Positions 16,031 to 24,799 of a stretch of 64,000 bases of DNA are shown piece by piece. The stretch lies in assembly GCF_003696365.1 (NCBI RefSeq), contig NZ_RFFM01000002.1, positions 682,001 through 746,000 on the forward strand, given 5' to 3'. The notes under the pieces were generated by a model. It made no database searches, had not been told where the DNA came from, and was given only the letters and a program-made list of their open reading frames with translations. Positions within the stretch are counted from its first letter, which is position 1. Each line of letters starts with the position of its first letter. This DNA comes from Stutzerimonas zhaodongensis (GTDB lineage Bacteria; Pseudomonadota; Gammaproteobacteria; Pseudomonadales; Pseudomonadaceae). A program made the position numbers and the translations under genes.

Positions 16031-18235
16031 ATGGAAATCAAGGTCAACTTTCTCGACAACCTCAGGCTTGAAGCCAAGTTCGATGATTTCACGGTGGTGG
16101 CCGATCAACCGATCCGCTACAAGGGCGACGGCTCGGCGCCGGGACCCTTCGATTACTTTCTCGCTTCGTCAGCACTCTGTGCGGCGTACTTCGTAAAGCT
16201 CTACTGCAATACCCGCAATATTTCGACTGACAACATCCGCCTGTCGCAAAACAACATCGTCGACCCTGAGAACCGCTACAAGCAGACGTTCAAGATTCAG
16301 GTCGAGCTGCCTGCGGACATCTCCGCCAAGGATCGCCAAGGCATCCTGCGCTCGATCGAGCGCTGCACGGTAAAGAAGGCGGTGCAGACCGGTCCGGATT
16401 TCGTCATTGAAGAAGTCGAGAACCTGGACGCCGACGCTCAGGCATTGCTGATGCCCATCGCCGAGTCTGGTGAAGGCACACGCGTCCTCGGCAAGGACCT
16501 GCCGCTCGAACAGACGATCGCCAACATGTCCGGCATTCTGGCCGAGCTGGGCATGAAGATCGAAATCGCCTCATGGCGCAATATCGTGCCCAACGTATGG
16601 TCGTTGCATATCCGCGATGCGCAGTCGCCGATGTGCTTCACCAACGGCAAGGGCGCGACCAAGGAGGCCGCTCTGGCCTCGGCGCTGGGCGAATTCATCG
16701 AGCGGCTCAACTGCAACTTCTTCTACAACGATCAGTTCTGGGGCGATGACATCGCCGATGCGAGGTTCGTGCATTACCCGAACGAGCGCTGGTTCAAGCC
16801 GGGCCGCAAGGATGCGCTGCCGGCGGGCATGCTCGATGAGTATTGCCTGCAGATTTACAACCCGGACGGCGAGCTGCGCGGTTCACATCTGATCGACACC
16901 AATTCCGGTAACGAGCAGCGCGGCATCTGTTCGCTGCCTTATGTGCGCCAGTCGGACGGCGAGGTCGTGTACTTCCCGTCCAACCTGATCGAAAACCTGT
17001 TCCTCAGCAACGGCATGAGTGCCGGCAATACGCTGGCCGAAGCACAGGTGCAGTGTCTGTCGGAGATCTTCGAACGTGCCGTGAAACGCGAGATTCTCGA
17101 AGGTGAAATCGCACTGCCCGATGTGCCGCAGCAGGTGCTGGCGAAATACCCAGGCATTCTTGCAGGCATTCAGGGCCTCGAAGAACAGGGCTTCCCGGTC
17201 CTGGTGAAGGATGCATCCCTGGGCGGCGAATACCCGGTGATGTGCGTCACCCTGATGAACCCGCGCACCGGCGGTGTGTTTGCCTCCTTCGGCGCGCACC
17301 CGAGCTTCGAAGTGGCGCTGGAGCGCAGCCTGACCGAGCTGCTGCAAGGCCGCAGCTTCGAAGGCTTGAACGACCTGCCTCAGCCAACCTTCGAAAGCCA
17401 GGCCGTGATGGAGCCGAACAACTTCGTCGAACACTTCATCGATTCCAGCGGCGTGGTGTCGTGGCGCTTCTTCAGCGCCAAGGCGGACTACGATTTTGTC
17501 GAGTGGGATTTTTCCAGCCAGGGTGAAAGTGCCAATGCCGAAGAAGCCGCAACGCTGTTCGGCATCCTAGAAGGCATGGGCAAAGAAGTGTACATGGCCG
17601 TTTACGATGACCTGGGCGCCACTGCTTGCCGCATTCTGGTGCCCGGTTATTCCGAGGTGTACCCAGTCGAAGACCTCATTTGGGACAACACCAACAAGGC
17701 GCTGTTTTTCCGCGAAGACATCCTTAACCTGCACAGCCTGGACGATGACAGCCTGCAGGCGCTGATCGAGCGCCTGGAAGAAAGCGAGCTGGATGACTAC
17801 ACCGACATCCCCACCCTCATCGGTATCGAGTTTGACGACAACACGCCCTGGGGCAAGCTCACGATCCTCGAGCTCAAGCTGCTTATCCATCTCGTTCTGA
17901 AGCAATTCGATGAGGCGAAAGAGCTGGTCGAGACCTTCCTGCAGTTCAACGACAACACCGTCGAGCGCGGCCTGTTCTACCAGGCTCTGAATGTGGTGCT
18001 GGAAGTCCAGCTGGATGACGAGCTGGATTTGCAGCACTACGAGACCAATTTCCGCCGTATGTTTGGTAACGAGCGAATGGATGCAGCAATAGGCTCGGTA
18101 GACGGCAACGTGCGGTTCTACGGTCTGACGCCCACCAGCATGAAGTTGGAAGGACTGGACCGGCACCAGCGGCTGATCGATACCTACAACAAGCTGCACG
18201 CGGCACGCGCCAGGGCGGCTGGGCTATCGCAATAA
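16031..18235 (+). CDS. OsmC domain / YcaO domain fusion protein
   Basis: The 734-residue protein joins an N-terminal OsmC-like domain (about 1-140; FDYFLASSALCAAYFVKLYC, then a second Cys in ERCTVKKAV) to a YcaO domain (about 150-735; NVWSLHIRD, GKGATKEAALASALGEFIERL, the ATP-binding glutamates in SEIFERAVKREI). E. coli YcaO is about 586 residues and lacks the OsmC part. YcaO enzymes activate peptide amides with ATP; the E. coli-type protein assists RimO in methylthiolation of ribosomal protein S12, and OsmC domains reduce peroxides with paired cysteines. The fusion suggests redox-linked thiol chemistry. It is a single gene with no bacteriocin-precursor or McbB-like partner nearby, so azoline antibiotic synthesis is unlikely. 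Confidence 0.9.
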   Translation: MEIKVNFLDNLRLEAKFDDFTVVADQPIRYKGDGSAPGPFDYFLASSALCAAYFVKLYCNTRNISTDNIRLSQNNIVDPENRYKQTFKIQVELPADISAKDRQGILRSIERCTVKKAVQTGPDFVIEEVENLDADAQALLMPIAESGEGTRVLGKDLPLEQTIANMSGILAELGMKIEIASWRNIVPNVWSLHIRDAQSPMCFTNGKGATKEAALASALGEFIERLNCNFFYNDQFWGDDIADARFVHYPNERWFKPGRKDALPAGMLDEYCLQIYNPDGELRGSHLIDTNSGNEQRGICSLPYVRQSDGEVVYFPSNLIENLFLSNGMSAGNTLAEAQVQCLSEIFERAVKREILEGEIALPDVPQQVLAKYPGILAGIQGLEEQGFPVLVKDASLGGEYPVMCVTLMNPRTGGVFASFGAHPSFEVALERSLTELLQGRSFEGLNDLPQPTFESQAVMEPNNFVEHFIDSSGVVSWRFFSAKADYDFVEWDFSSQGESANAEEAATLFGILEGMGKEVYMAVYDDLGATACRILVPGYSEVYPVEDLIWDNTNKALFFREDILNLHSLDDDSLQALIERLEESELDDYTDIPTLIGIEFDDNTPWGKLTILELKLLIHLVLKQFDEAKELVETFLQFNDNTVERGLFYQALNVVLEVQLDDELDLQHYETNFRRMFGNERMDAAIGSVDGNVRFYGLTPTSMKLEGLDRHQRLIDTYNKLHAARARAAGLSQ

Positions 18236-18341
18236 CTCGCTACGCACTAACGCAGTGATGAGCCGTTGCCGCTATTTCATGGCGCTTCGATTAGCGTGGC
18301 GGCAATGCTCATAGGCCGTGGCAGAAGTACCGGAACCAAGA

Positions 18342-19262
18342 TCAGGCGATGCTGCGCAGGCGCGCCATGTCCTTGACCGGTGAAGCGCCGAAGTGTCGGC
18401 TGTATTCGCGGCTGAATTGCGACGGGCTTTCGTAGCCAACCCGGTACCCGGCCGCCGATACCTCCAGCCCCTCGGCCATCAGCAGGCGCCGAGCTTCCTG
18501 TAACCGCAACTGCTTCTGATATTGCAACGGGCTCATGGCGGTCAGCGCCTTGAAGCGGTGATGCAGACTGGATGCGCTGAGATTGACGCGACGCGCCAGA
18601 TCATCGATGCGCAGCGGCTCGACATAGTTCTGATTGAGCCATTCGATAGCCCGGTTGACACGGTGGGACTGGCTGCCCTGCAGTGCGACATCCTGCAGGT
18701 GCCGGCCCTGCGGGCCGCGCAGCACGCGATAAAAGATTTCGCGCAGGGCCAGGGGCGCCAGCACAGGAATATCCTTCGGCTCGCCAAGCAACCGGACCAG
18801 CCGCAAAGTGGCATCGAGTAATGGCGCGTCGATCCTATCCAGATAAAGGCCCCGCCCTACCGCCTCGGCGCAGGCGACCGGAGGTTCGGCTTCGCTGACC
18901 AAGCTGGCAATCAGCGACGGATCGATGTCCAGGCGGATACAGATGTAGGGCTCGTCACTGGATGCGCGAATCACGCAACCGGCCACTGGCAGCGTCACCG
19001 ACACGACCAGATAATGCAGCGGGTCGTAGCAGTACAGTTCATCGGCGAGACGCACTTCTTTACCGCCCTGCACGATGATGCACATCGCCGGCTTATGCAC
19101 CGCGTAAATAGTCTCACCAGGTTTTTCGCATCGAATCAGGTGCAACGGATCGATAGCGGTGGGATGCATGCCGTCGCCGCTGACGAAACCCTCGACCAGA
19201 CGTGCCAGTTCGGCGCGCTGGAGGCTGGTGTCATCGGCCGGTGGATTGATGAAGGAATTCAT
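18342..19262 (-). CDS. AraC-family transcriptional regulator
   Basis: The 306-residue protein has an N-terminal cupin-like AraC domain (HLIRCEKPGETIYAVHKPAMCIIVQGGKEV, about 42-72) and a C-terminal double helix-turn-helix (INLASRVN-like segment DDLARRVNLSASSLHHRFKALTAMSPLQYQKQ and SAAGYRVGYESPSQFSREYSRHFG). It is of the AraC_N/YqhC type, which usually senses aldehydes or other small electrophiles and activates a neighbouring reductase gene. No oxidoreductase gene is adjacent here, so its target is unknown. It stands alone between the YcaO gene and a PA2169-family gene. Confidence 0.9.
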   Translation of the reverse strand: MNSFINPPADDTSLQRAELARLVEGFVSGDGMHPTAIDPLHLIRCEKPGETIYAVHKPAMCIIVQGGKEVRLADELYCYDPLHYLVVSVTLPVAGCVIRASSDEPYICIRLDIDPSLIASLVSEAEPPVACAEAVGRGLYLDRIDAPLLDATLRLVRLLGEPKDIPVLAPLALREIFYRVLRGPQGRHLQDVALQGSQSHRVNRAIEWLNQNYVEPLRIDDLARRVNLSASSLHHRFKALTAMSPLQYQKQLRLQEARRLLMAEGLEVSAAGYRVGYESPSQFSREYSRHFGASPVKDMARLRSIA

Positions 19263-19395
19263 AGCCGGCCCTTGAGAAAAAAGAAGGCCTAAGCTTAGCA
19301 GCTCAGCGGTGAGCTGCAGCCCCGCAGAAGGGCAACCAGTCTAATGCGCTGGTGCCAACCGCCAGAATCGATGACACCTGCGCAATGGCTTAGAA

Positions 19396-19421
19396 ACAAA
19401 AACGCCGGCACTAGGCCGGCG
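19396..19421 (-). terminator. intrinsic terminator of the PA2169-family gene
   Basis: On the minus strand a 7-bp GC stem (CGCCGGC paired with GCCGGCG, loop of five) is followed by a run of five T. It sits just after the stop of the PA2169-family gene. Confidence 0.85.
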
Positions 19422-19436
19422 CTCATTTCAGCTCGA

Positions 19437-19889
19437 TCAACTGCGTGCGCGTTCGGCGTCACGCAGGGCTTTCACCTGATCGTGGTTACGCTGAACGCCT
19501 TGGAGCTGACGCTCCACAACGCTGCGAACTTCCATCGGCAGGTCTTTTTCCATCGCTTTGCGATAGCTCTTGAGTGCCACGTCTTCGCCACGCTCACACT
19601 CGTTAAGGATGGCTTCGTCATCCTTGCCGGTGATCATCGACTTGAGGTCGACCCAGCGGCGATGCATGTCTGCTGCAACGCTGGTGGAAGTCTCAGGGTC
19701 GCCACCCAGGGTGCGTACTAATTGCTGCAGTTCAGCCGCGGCCGTCGCGCAATCCTGGGCACGCTGAGTCATGGTGGTTTTCAGCTGTGGGTTCTTGAGG
19801 TCTTCAGCGCATTCGCGGAAACCTTTTTCGCCGTCTTTGCTGGTTTCGATGAGGTCGTTGAGTACGGAAATGGTGTCTTTGTTATCCAT
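19437..19889 (-). CDS. PA2169-family four-helix-bundle protein (DUF2383)
   Basis: The 150-residue all-helical protein begins MDNKDTISVLNDLIETSKDGEKGFRE in the manner of the PA2169/DUF2383 family, a ferritin-like four-helix bundle found in pseudomonads. Charged residues repeat along the helices (DLIETSKDGEKGF, ECERGEDVALKSY), and the family may bind metal through conserved Glu and His. The cellular role is not established; expression is often linked to stress or biofilm. It has a good intrinsic terminator and a GAGAC-type site upstream and appears monocistronic. Confidence 0.9.
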   Translation of the reverse strand: MDNKDTISVLNDLIETSKDGEKGFRECAEDLKNPQLKTTMTQRAQDCATAAAELQQLVRTLGGDPETSTSVAADMHRRWVDLKSMITGKDDEAILNECERGEDVALKSYRKAMEKDLPMEVRSVVERQLQGVQRNHDQVKALRDAERARS

Positions 19890-20002
19890 TGAGAAAGTCT
19901 CCTACGGGCTTGATGAACGGCCGGAGAGAACACGGCCAACCTGTTAAGTCGACTGTGCCGTTTCGATAAAGGTTCAGCCCGCCTGCCCGGTGGAAGGTGC
20001 GG

Positions 20003-21358
20003 TCACCGCGGAAAAGACAAAGAGAAACAGGTGCCCGACGCGTCACTTTCGACCCACACCTCGCCGCCATGCAGCTGCATGATCGAACGCACGATAGCCA
20101 GCCCCAGTCCACCCGAATCTCCCGGTTGCGCACGGGATGGATCGCAGCGATAAAAGCGGTCGAACAGCCGCGGCAGATGCTCGGCAGCGATGGGCGCCCC
20201 CTCGTTAAATACCCTTACCGACACCCGTTCGACTGCCTGTTCACTGCTGATGCGCAGCACAGTGCCAGCCTCGCCGTAGCGCAGTGCGTTGGCGATCAGG
20301 TTCGCCAGCGCCCTTCGCAGCAGATCCGGATCGGCCCGAACGCAGCCATGGGCCTCGTTGAGCAGGCGCATCCCGCGCTCTTCGGCGATCCCTTCGAAGT
20401 AATCACCAAGCTGCTCCACGGCATCGGCCAGCTCGATGACCTGAGTATGGATCGCCGCGTCTGCCTGTTCGGCGCGCGCCAGGAACAGCATGTTGTCGAT
20501 CATCCTGGCCAGACGCTCGTATTCCTCTTGATTGGAGGCCAGCAGGCTCTGGTATTCCTCCAGCGAGCGCACCCGACGCAGGGTCTGCTGAGTTTGCCCC
20601 ATCAGGTTGCTCAAGGGGGTGCGCATCTCATGCGCCAGGTCTTCGGAAAACCGTGAAAGCTGAGAAAATCCGGCCTCCAGACGCGTCAACATCTGGTTCA
20701 GTGCGTCACTCAGCGCTCGTAACTCACTGAGCTCTGCACAGTCATCAAGACGCAGATGCAAACGCTGCACATCGATGGCCAGTGCCCTGCGGGTCAGCTG
20801 ACGCAACGGTCGCAACCCACGCTGACTCACCCACCAACCCAGCAGGAACGCCAGCAGCGCACCGGCCGCCAATGCGAGCCACAGGGTCAGGCGATAGGCG
20901 GCAAGCATTTGCTCACGCTCAGCCAGCAGCTTGCCGGCGATCAGCGTCATACCTCCCCGCGGTCGCTCGATATGGGACCAGGCCACACGAGCCTCGTCGC
21001 CCAAATCCCCGAGCTGTGGCAGTTCCGACGGCGGCAATTGCGGAATACCCAACTGGGCCGGATTGATCTCGATCAGCGGTTGGCCAGCGGGCCCCAGCAC
21101 CCAGAGCAGATTGTCCCGGTTGCCCAGCATGTTGGCATATAGCTGCGGGCGCTCGCGCAGTGCGTCAATGCTGTCGCTGTCATCGAGCAAGGCAGCCATG
21201 CGCTCCAGCCGTCCGAGCAACGCCTGATCGTCACGCCAGGCAAGTTCGCGCTCCACTGACTGATACAGGTAGAAGCCGATGGCGCCCAGCAGCACGGTGC
21301 CGACCAACGCGAACATCAGCGCCAGACGCAGGCTGAGCGAGCGTGGCAACAGCCTCAT
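20003..21358 (-). CDS. heavy-metal/redox sensor histidine kinase, CusS/HprS type
   Basis: The 451-residue kinase has two membrane helices (about 10-32 and 155-178) around a periplasmic domain of about 125 residues, a HAMP domain, the H box [15 protein letters not shown], an N box [11 protein letters not shown] and G boxes ([13 protein letters not shown]). It belongs to the CusS/IrlS/HprS group. The periplasmic domain has no cysteine and few methionines, so a redox thiol switch there is unlikely. Its start overlaps the end of the response regulator gene by four bases. The divergent periplasmic HIUase gene and the CATTAC-N6-GTAATG box favour an HprS-like (YedV) assignment over a copper-efflux CusS. 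Confidence 0.9.
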   Translation of the reverse strand: MRLLPRSLSLRLALMFALVGTVLLGAIGFYLYQSVERELAWRDDQALLGRLERMAALLDDSDSIDALRERPQLYANMLGNRDNLLWVLGPAGQPLIEINPAQLGIPQLPPSELPQLGDLGDEARVAWSHIERPRGGMTLIAGKLLAEREQMLAAYRLTLWLALAAGALLAFLLGWWVSQRGLRPLRQLTRRALAIDVQRLHLRLDDCAELSELRALSDALNQMLTRLEAGFSQLSRFSEDLAHEMRTPLSNLMGQTQQTLRRVRSLEEYQSLLASNQEEYERLARMIDNMLFLARAEQADAAIHTQVIELADAVEQLGDYFEGIAEERGMRLLNEAHGCVRADPDLLRRALANLIANALRYGEAGTVLRISSEQAVERVSVRVFNEGAPIAAEHLPRLFDRFYRCDPSRAQPGDSGGLGLAIVRSIMQLHGGEVWVESDASGTCFSLSFPR

Positions 21359-22026
21359 TCCGGCGATTCCAACAGGTAGCCCATGCCGCGCACGGTATGA
21401 ATCAGTTTGGGTTGGTAAGGGTCGTCCACCTTGGCACGCAGCCGGCGAATCGCGACGTCGACCACGTTGGTATCGCTATCGAAATTCATCTGCCAGACCT
21501 GCGAAGCGATTTGCGCCCGCGACAGCACTTCGCCTTCCCGGCTGAGCAACAGATGCAGCAGGGCGAACTCCTTGTTGGTCAACGTCAGCCGCTCGCCCTG
21601 ACGCGTCACCCGGCGGCGTAGCAGGTCCAGCTCAAGATCAGCGACCTTGAACTGCTCGACTTCGCGCGGCGGCCCGCGGCGCAACAAGGTTCGGACCCGC
21701 GCCAGCAGCTCAGCATAGGAAAAGGGTTTGACCAGATAATCGTCGGCCCCAAGTTCGAGGCCCTTCACGCGGTCCTCAACCGCATCGCGCGCGGTGAGGA
21801 AAAGCACGGGTGTCTGCGCCTTGCGCCGCACGATCTGCAGCAGTTGCCAGCCGTCGATGCCCGGCAACATCACATCGAGAATGATCAGGTCGAACTCGCT
21901 CTCCTGAATCAGGTGCTGGCCGTCCAGGCCGTTGAGCGCAACCTCCACCAGATAGCCCGACTCGCTCAATCCCTTGCGCAGGTAATCGGCTGTCTTGATC
22001 TCATCTTCTACTACCAGTATGCGCAT
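21355..22026 (-). CDS. OmpR-family response regulator, CusR/HprR type
   Basis: The 223-residue regulator has a receiver domain with the acidic pair E7-D8, acceptor D51 (IILDVMLPG) and the K in [13 protein letters not shown] near 101, followed by a winged-helix DNA-binding domain ([45 protein letters not shown]). It is in the heavy-metal response regulator group (CusR, CopR, IrlR, HprR). The gene is transcribed divergently from the glcG-like/uraH pair, and the shared 148-base region holds a palindrome that matches the published HprR box of E. coli in 15 of 18 positions. It is probably autoregulated. Confidence 0.92.
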   Translation of the reverse strand: MRILVVEDEIKTADYLRKGLSESGYLVEVALNGLDGQHLIQESEFDLIILDVMLPGIDGWQLLQIVRRKAQTPVLFLTARDAVEDRVKGLELGADDYLVKPFSYAELLARVRTLLRRGPPREVEQFKVADLELDLLRRRVTRQGERLTLTNKEFALLHLLLSREGEVLSRAQIASQVWQMNFDSDTNVVDVAIRRLRAKVDDPYQPKLIHTVRGMGYLLESPE

Positions 22027-22077
22027 CTGCTTCCTCCAGGCGAGGCATATAGGCTAGGCGCCCTCGGGCGTTTATCC

Positions 22078-22095
22078 CATTACAAATACGTAATG
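22078..22095. promoter_or_regulatory. CATTAC-N6-GTAATG palindrome, probable response-regulator box
   Basis: CATTACAAATACGTAATG has two perfect 6-base half-sites. The E. coli HprR box, as I recall it, is CATTACAAAATTGTAATG. The site lies 52 bases upstream of the response regulator start and 79 bases before the GlcG-like gene, so it can serve both directions. Confidence 0.75.
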
Positions 22096-22173
22096 CGCAG
22101 GCAATGGGTTTGACGGGGCCGGCCGCACAGCATGTGCGACACCTGCTCCACGGAGCTCATTGAGGAGAAACCG

Positions 22174-22668
22174 ATGCGCATTGTTTCCTTGTCACTGATT
22201 GGCCTGGCGCTAGCCAGTGCCCAGTCCATGGCAGCTACCCCGCAGCCTGTCAGCCAGCAGAACGTCTCCCTGCAACTGGCCAACGCCCTGCTCGACTCGA
22301 CCATGGCGGCGTGCCATGCCGATGGGCGTACCGCCGCAGTGGCAGTAGTAGATCGCGGCGGCAATCTGATCGCGCTTCAGCGTGATGACAACGTTGGCCC
22401 ACACAACACAATCGCTGCACAGCGCAAGGCCTACACCGCGTTGTCCAGCAAGACGCCGACCCGACTGTTCGGCGAGCGCGCCCGCAGCAATCCGGACGCC
22501 GCCAACCTCAATACCTTCGACCAATTACTGCTGCTCGGCGGCGGCGTGCCGTTGCGCATGGGAGACGAGGTCATCGGCGCCATCGGGGTAGCCGGAGCAG
22601 GCGGCGCCGAGAACGACGAGGCCTGCGCCAACCAGGCAATTGCACAGCTGCTTCCATCCAACCGTTAA
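22174..22668 (+). CDS. exported GlcG/HbpS-family (DUF336) protein
   Basis: The 164-residue protein has a signal peptide (MRIVSLSLIGLALASAQSMAA, about 21 residues) and then a GlcG/HbpS domain (VAVVDRGGNLIALQRDDN, RKAYTALSSKTPTRLFGE, GGGVPLRMGDEVIGAIGVAGAGG). Homologues bind haem or small cofactors and, in Streptomyces, sense redox stress together with a two-component system. The start at 22174 has TGAGGAG upstream. It precedes the HIUase gene by 12 bases and is divergent from a redox or metal type two-component system, so I infer a periplasmic role in oxidative or metal stress. The ligand is unknown. Confidence 0.88.
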   Translation: MRIVSLSLIGLALASAQSMAATPQPVSQQNVSLQLANALLDSTMAACHADGRTAAVAVVDRGGNLIALQRDDNVGPHNTIAAQRKAYTALSSKTPTRLFGERARSNPDAANLNTFDQLLLLGGGVPLRMGDEVIGAIGVAGAGGAENDEACANQAIAQLLPSNR

Positions 22669-22680
22669 CTGGAGATCGAT

Positions 22681-23091
22681 ATGACCAACCTCAAAACCCT
22701 TTGCGCCAGCCTCGTCCTTGCCAGCCTTTCAGGCCTCGCGATGGCCGCTGACAACCCGCTCAGCGTGCATGTGCTCAACCTCAACGATGGCCTGCCATCA
22801 CCTGATGTGAAAGTTACCCTCGAGAAACAGAACGGTCAGCAGTGGACTGCTTTGAATGACGGCGTGACCAACCAGCAAGGCCGCATCACCGCGTTGTACC
22901 CCCAGGACAAGGCTCTGGAGAAAGGCACCTATCGCGTCACCTTCAAGACCGGCGACTGGTTCGAGGCGCACGACACAGCGAGTTTCTTTCCGGAGGTTCC
23001 GGTGATTTTCGAAGTCGACGGCACCGTGCCGCACTATCACATTCCGTTACTACTCAGCCCGTACGGATTCTCGACCTATCGGGGCAACTGA
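22681..23091 (+). CDS. uraH: periplasmic 5-hydroxyisourate hydrolase (transthyretin-like)
   Basis: The 136-residue protein has a signal peptide (cleavage after AMA near residue 22) and the transthyretin-related fold: LSVHVLNLNDGLPSPDVKV with the active-site His, GRITALYP with Arg, and HYHIPLLLSPYGFSTYRGN at the C-terminus. The enzyme hydrolyses 5-hydroxyisourate, the urate oxidase product. The family usually ends YRGS; here the final residue is Asn, a small departure at a conserved position. The export signal and the neighbouring two-component system resemble E. coli hiuH beside hprRS. No other purine-degradation gene is adjacent. Confidence 0.92.
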   Translation: MTNLKTLCASLVLASLSGLAMAADNPLSVHVLNLNDGLPSPDVKVTLEKQNGQQWTALNDGVTNQQGRITALYPQDKALEKGTYRVTFKTGDWFEAHDTASFFPEVPVIFEVDGTVPHYHIPLLLSPYGFSTYRGN

Positions 23092-23115
23092 ACCGCTGAA
23101 CTGTGCCAGCAGGGA

Positions 23116-23159
23116 CAGGTGTTCGGGCTGCCGAGTCTGCAGCGATCCCTGAACACCTG
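23116..23159. terminator. stem-loop between convergent uraH and EAL genes
   Basis: Arms CAGGTGTTC (23116-23124) and GAACACCTG (23151-23159) pair perfectly, with an inner GGG/CCC stack. There is no T tract. Its place between convergent genes suggests a bidirectional termination or RNA-stability element. Confidence 0.5.
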
Positions 23160-23163
23160 CACA

Positions 23164-24408
23164 TCAGCTTGCGGCCGCCAGCGGCATGGGGCGGCCCAGT
23201 AGATAACCCTGGACCTTGCTGACCTGAAGCTCGCGCAGGATATTCAGCTCCGCCTGAGTCTCGACGCATTCGGCGATGACCTTGCTACCGGTTTCCTGGC
23301 CGAAACGGATCAGGGCCGATGCCAGCGCCCGGCAATCGCAGCTGCTGTCGATGTTGCGGATCAGGCTCCCATCAAGCTTGATCACGTCCGGCTTGAGTTT
23401 GAGGATGTGGCGAAAGCTGGCGTAGCCCGCGCCAGCGTCATCCACCGCAAGTGCGAGCCCCCTGCTGCGCAACGGCGCCAAGGCGTCGAGTACCGACTCA
23501 TAATCCGCCACCGAGGTATGTTCGGTCACCTCGAGCATCAGGCGATCGAGTGGCCGTCCGGCCAGGAGTGCCTGGACCGCTCCCGTCAGAATCGTTTCTG
23601 GCGAGACGTTGACCGACAAATATGCATCGCCGATATGAGCAAGGCCTTTGAGCGCCTCCTCGATCAACACCATCTCCAGCTCGCTCTGCAGCCCTACCTG
23701 GCCTGCTTCGTCGAACCAGAGATCGGGCGTGCGCTGCGGATCGAGCGGAAACCGAGCCAGTGCTTCGTAGCCGACCACCCGATTCTGCAGGACATCGACG
23801 ATAGGTTGATAAACCACACGGTAGAGGCGTTCGCTCAACACGCCGTGGATTCGGTTTCGCTTCGATTCCTGATCACGCTCACGCTTGGCCTGAACTTCCA
23901 GCAACCGTCCGGAAAAGTCAGCGAATACCCGTAGCGTGCCAAGATCTCGGTCATTCAAGGTCTCGTCGGGATGGGAACTGAAGCAGCACATGGTTCCGTA
24001 CAGCTGCCCATCACTGAAGCGGATCGGGACGCTGATGTAGGCGCCAATGGAGAGTGCCGCCGTGATGGGCAAGGCCACCGCTGCGGGCAACTTGCTGGTG
24101 TCGGGAATCAGCTGCGGCAGCCTGCCGTCCAACACACGCTCGCAGTAGCTGTCGCACAGGGGATCCGAGTCACCGGGACGAATGGTAGCGGACTCGTCGT
24201 TACCATCGACGAATCGAAAAATGCGCAACCCGCCAGCGAATTCGGCAACGAACGCGACATCCATGCCCAGATGCATACGAACGGAGTGCAACGCATCACA
24301 GAGCATCTCTGTGACCGATTGCTCCTGCGTTGGGATATCGATCAACGCCAATGCCGGATCGACCAAACGGCCAAGGGTGTCGGCGTGGACTCCAAACCCG
24401 TCGTGCAT
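23164..24408 (-). CDS. GAF-EAL cyclic-di-GMP phosphodiesterase (copy 1)
   Basis: The 414-residue protein has an N-terminal GAF-like sensor (about 30-170; MDVAFVAEFAGGLRIFRFVDG, ISVPIRFSDGQLYGTMCCFSS) and a C-terminal EAL domain (about 180-405). The catalytic and metal-binding set looks complete: GYEALARF, NVSPETI, LEVTEHTS, VDDAGAGYASF, IKLDGSLI and AECVETQAE. It should hydrolyse cyclic di-GMP in the cytoplasm under control of the GAF ligand. It lacks a GGDEF domain. A second protein with the same architecture is encoded 5 kb away (29024-30307), on the other side of an efflux operon. Confidence 0.92.
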   Translation of the reverse strand: MHDGFGVHADTLGRLVDPALALIDIPTQEQSVTEMLCDALHSVRMHLGMDVAFVAEFAGGLRIFRFVDGNDESATIRPGDSDPLCDSYCERVLDGRLPQLIPDTSKLPAAVALPITAALSIGAYISVPIRFSDGQLYGTMCCFSSHPDETLNDRDLGTLRVFADFSGRLLEVQAKRERDQESKRNRIHGVLSERLYRVVYQPIVDVLQNRVVGYEALARFPLDPQRTPDLWFDEAGQVGLQSELEMVLIEEALKGLAHIGDAYLSVNVSPETILTGAVQALLAGRPLDRLMLEVTEHTSVADYESVLDALAPLRSRGLALAVDDAGAGYASFRHILKLKPDVIKLDGSLIRNIDSSCDCRALASALIRFGQETGSKVIAECVETQAELNILRELQVSKVQGYLLGRPMPLAAAS

Positions 24409-24799
24409 CGGTCCTCCTTAGTTATGCTGCGCCGCGGACAATCGGGCATTCCATCTTCGCGCCCAGCCGGCGGTGGAGCGCAAGCGCCATGGCTGCGTGC
24501 TGAAAAGCGTAGCCGACTTGTCAGCCAGCGGCTTGCAGACGACGGAGCTGATGACCGAACTTCACTTACGCATGCACTTATTGAAGGAGTTGTGCCCTCA
24601 AAGGCTGGGGCTGAGAAACGAACGATCAGCGCATGCCAGAGCTGGCGCGACGGCGCCAAGATTTCGTAAGTTCGGCATGCCGCTCGCTTGCGGGCGGATA
24701 TTGTGACCAATCATTTCGTGCAAATGATTGTCCCAAGTGAGTCGCCGCCGATTCGACATGGGCGCGCCATTCCGTCGTTCCTGTAGCTGAGCCCCCACG
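24409..24799. other. intergenic region before the efflux operon
   Basis: About 390 bases with no credible gene on either strand. The notable element is the inverted repeat at 24708-24730; short frames here lack any family signature. Confidence 0.5.
24708..24730. promoter_or_regulatory. inverted repeat, candidate operator of the efflux operon
   Basis: CAATCATTT and AAATGATTG form perfect 9-bp arms around the 5-base spacer CGTGC, about 70 bases upstream of the MFS gene. The size and symmetry suit a MarR- or TetR-type dimer site. No such regulator gene is adjacent. Confidence 0.5.

Noticed and set aside
16031..18235. Azoline bacteriocin cluster around the YcaO gene
   Set aside because: No precursor peptide, E1-like partner or exporter is adjacent; the fusion fits the RimO-accessory type instead.
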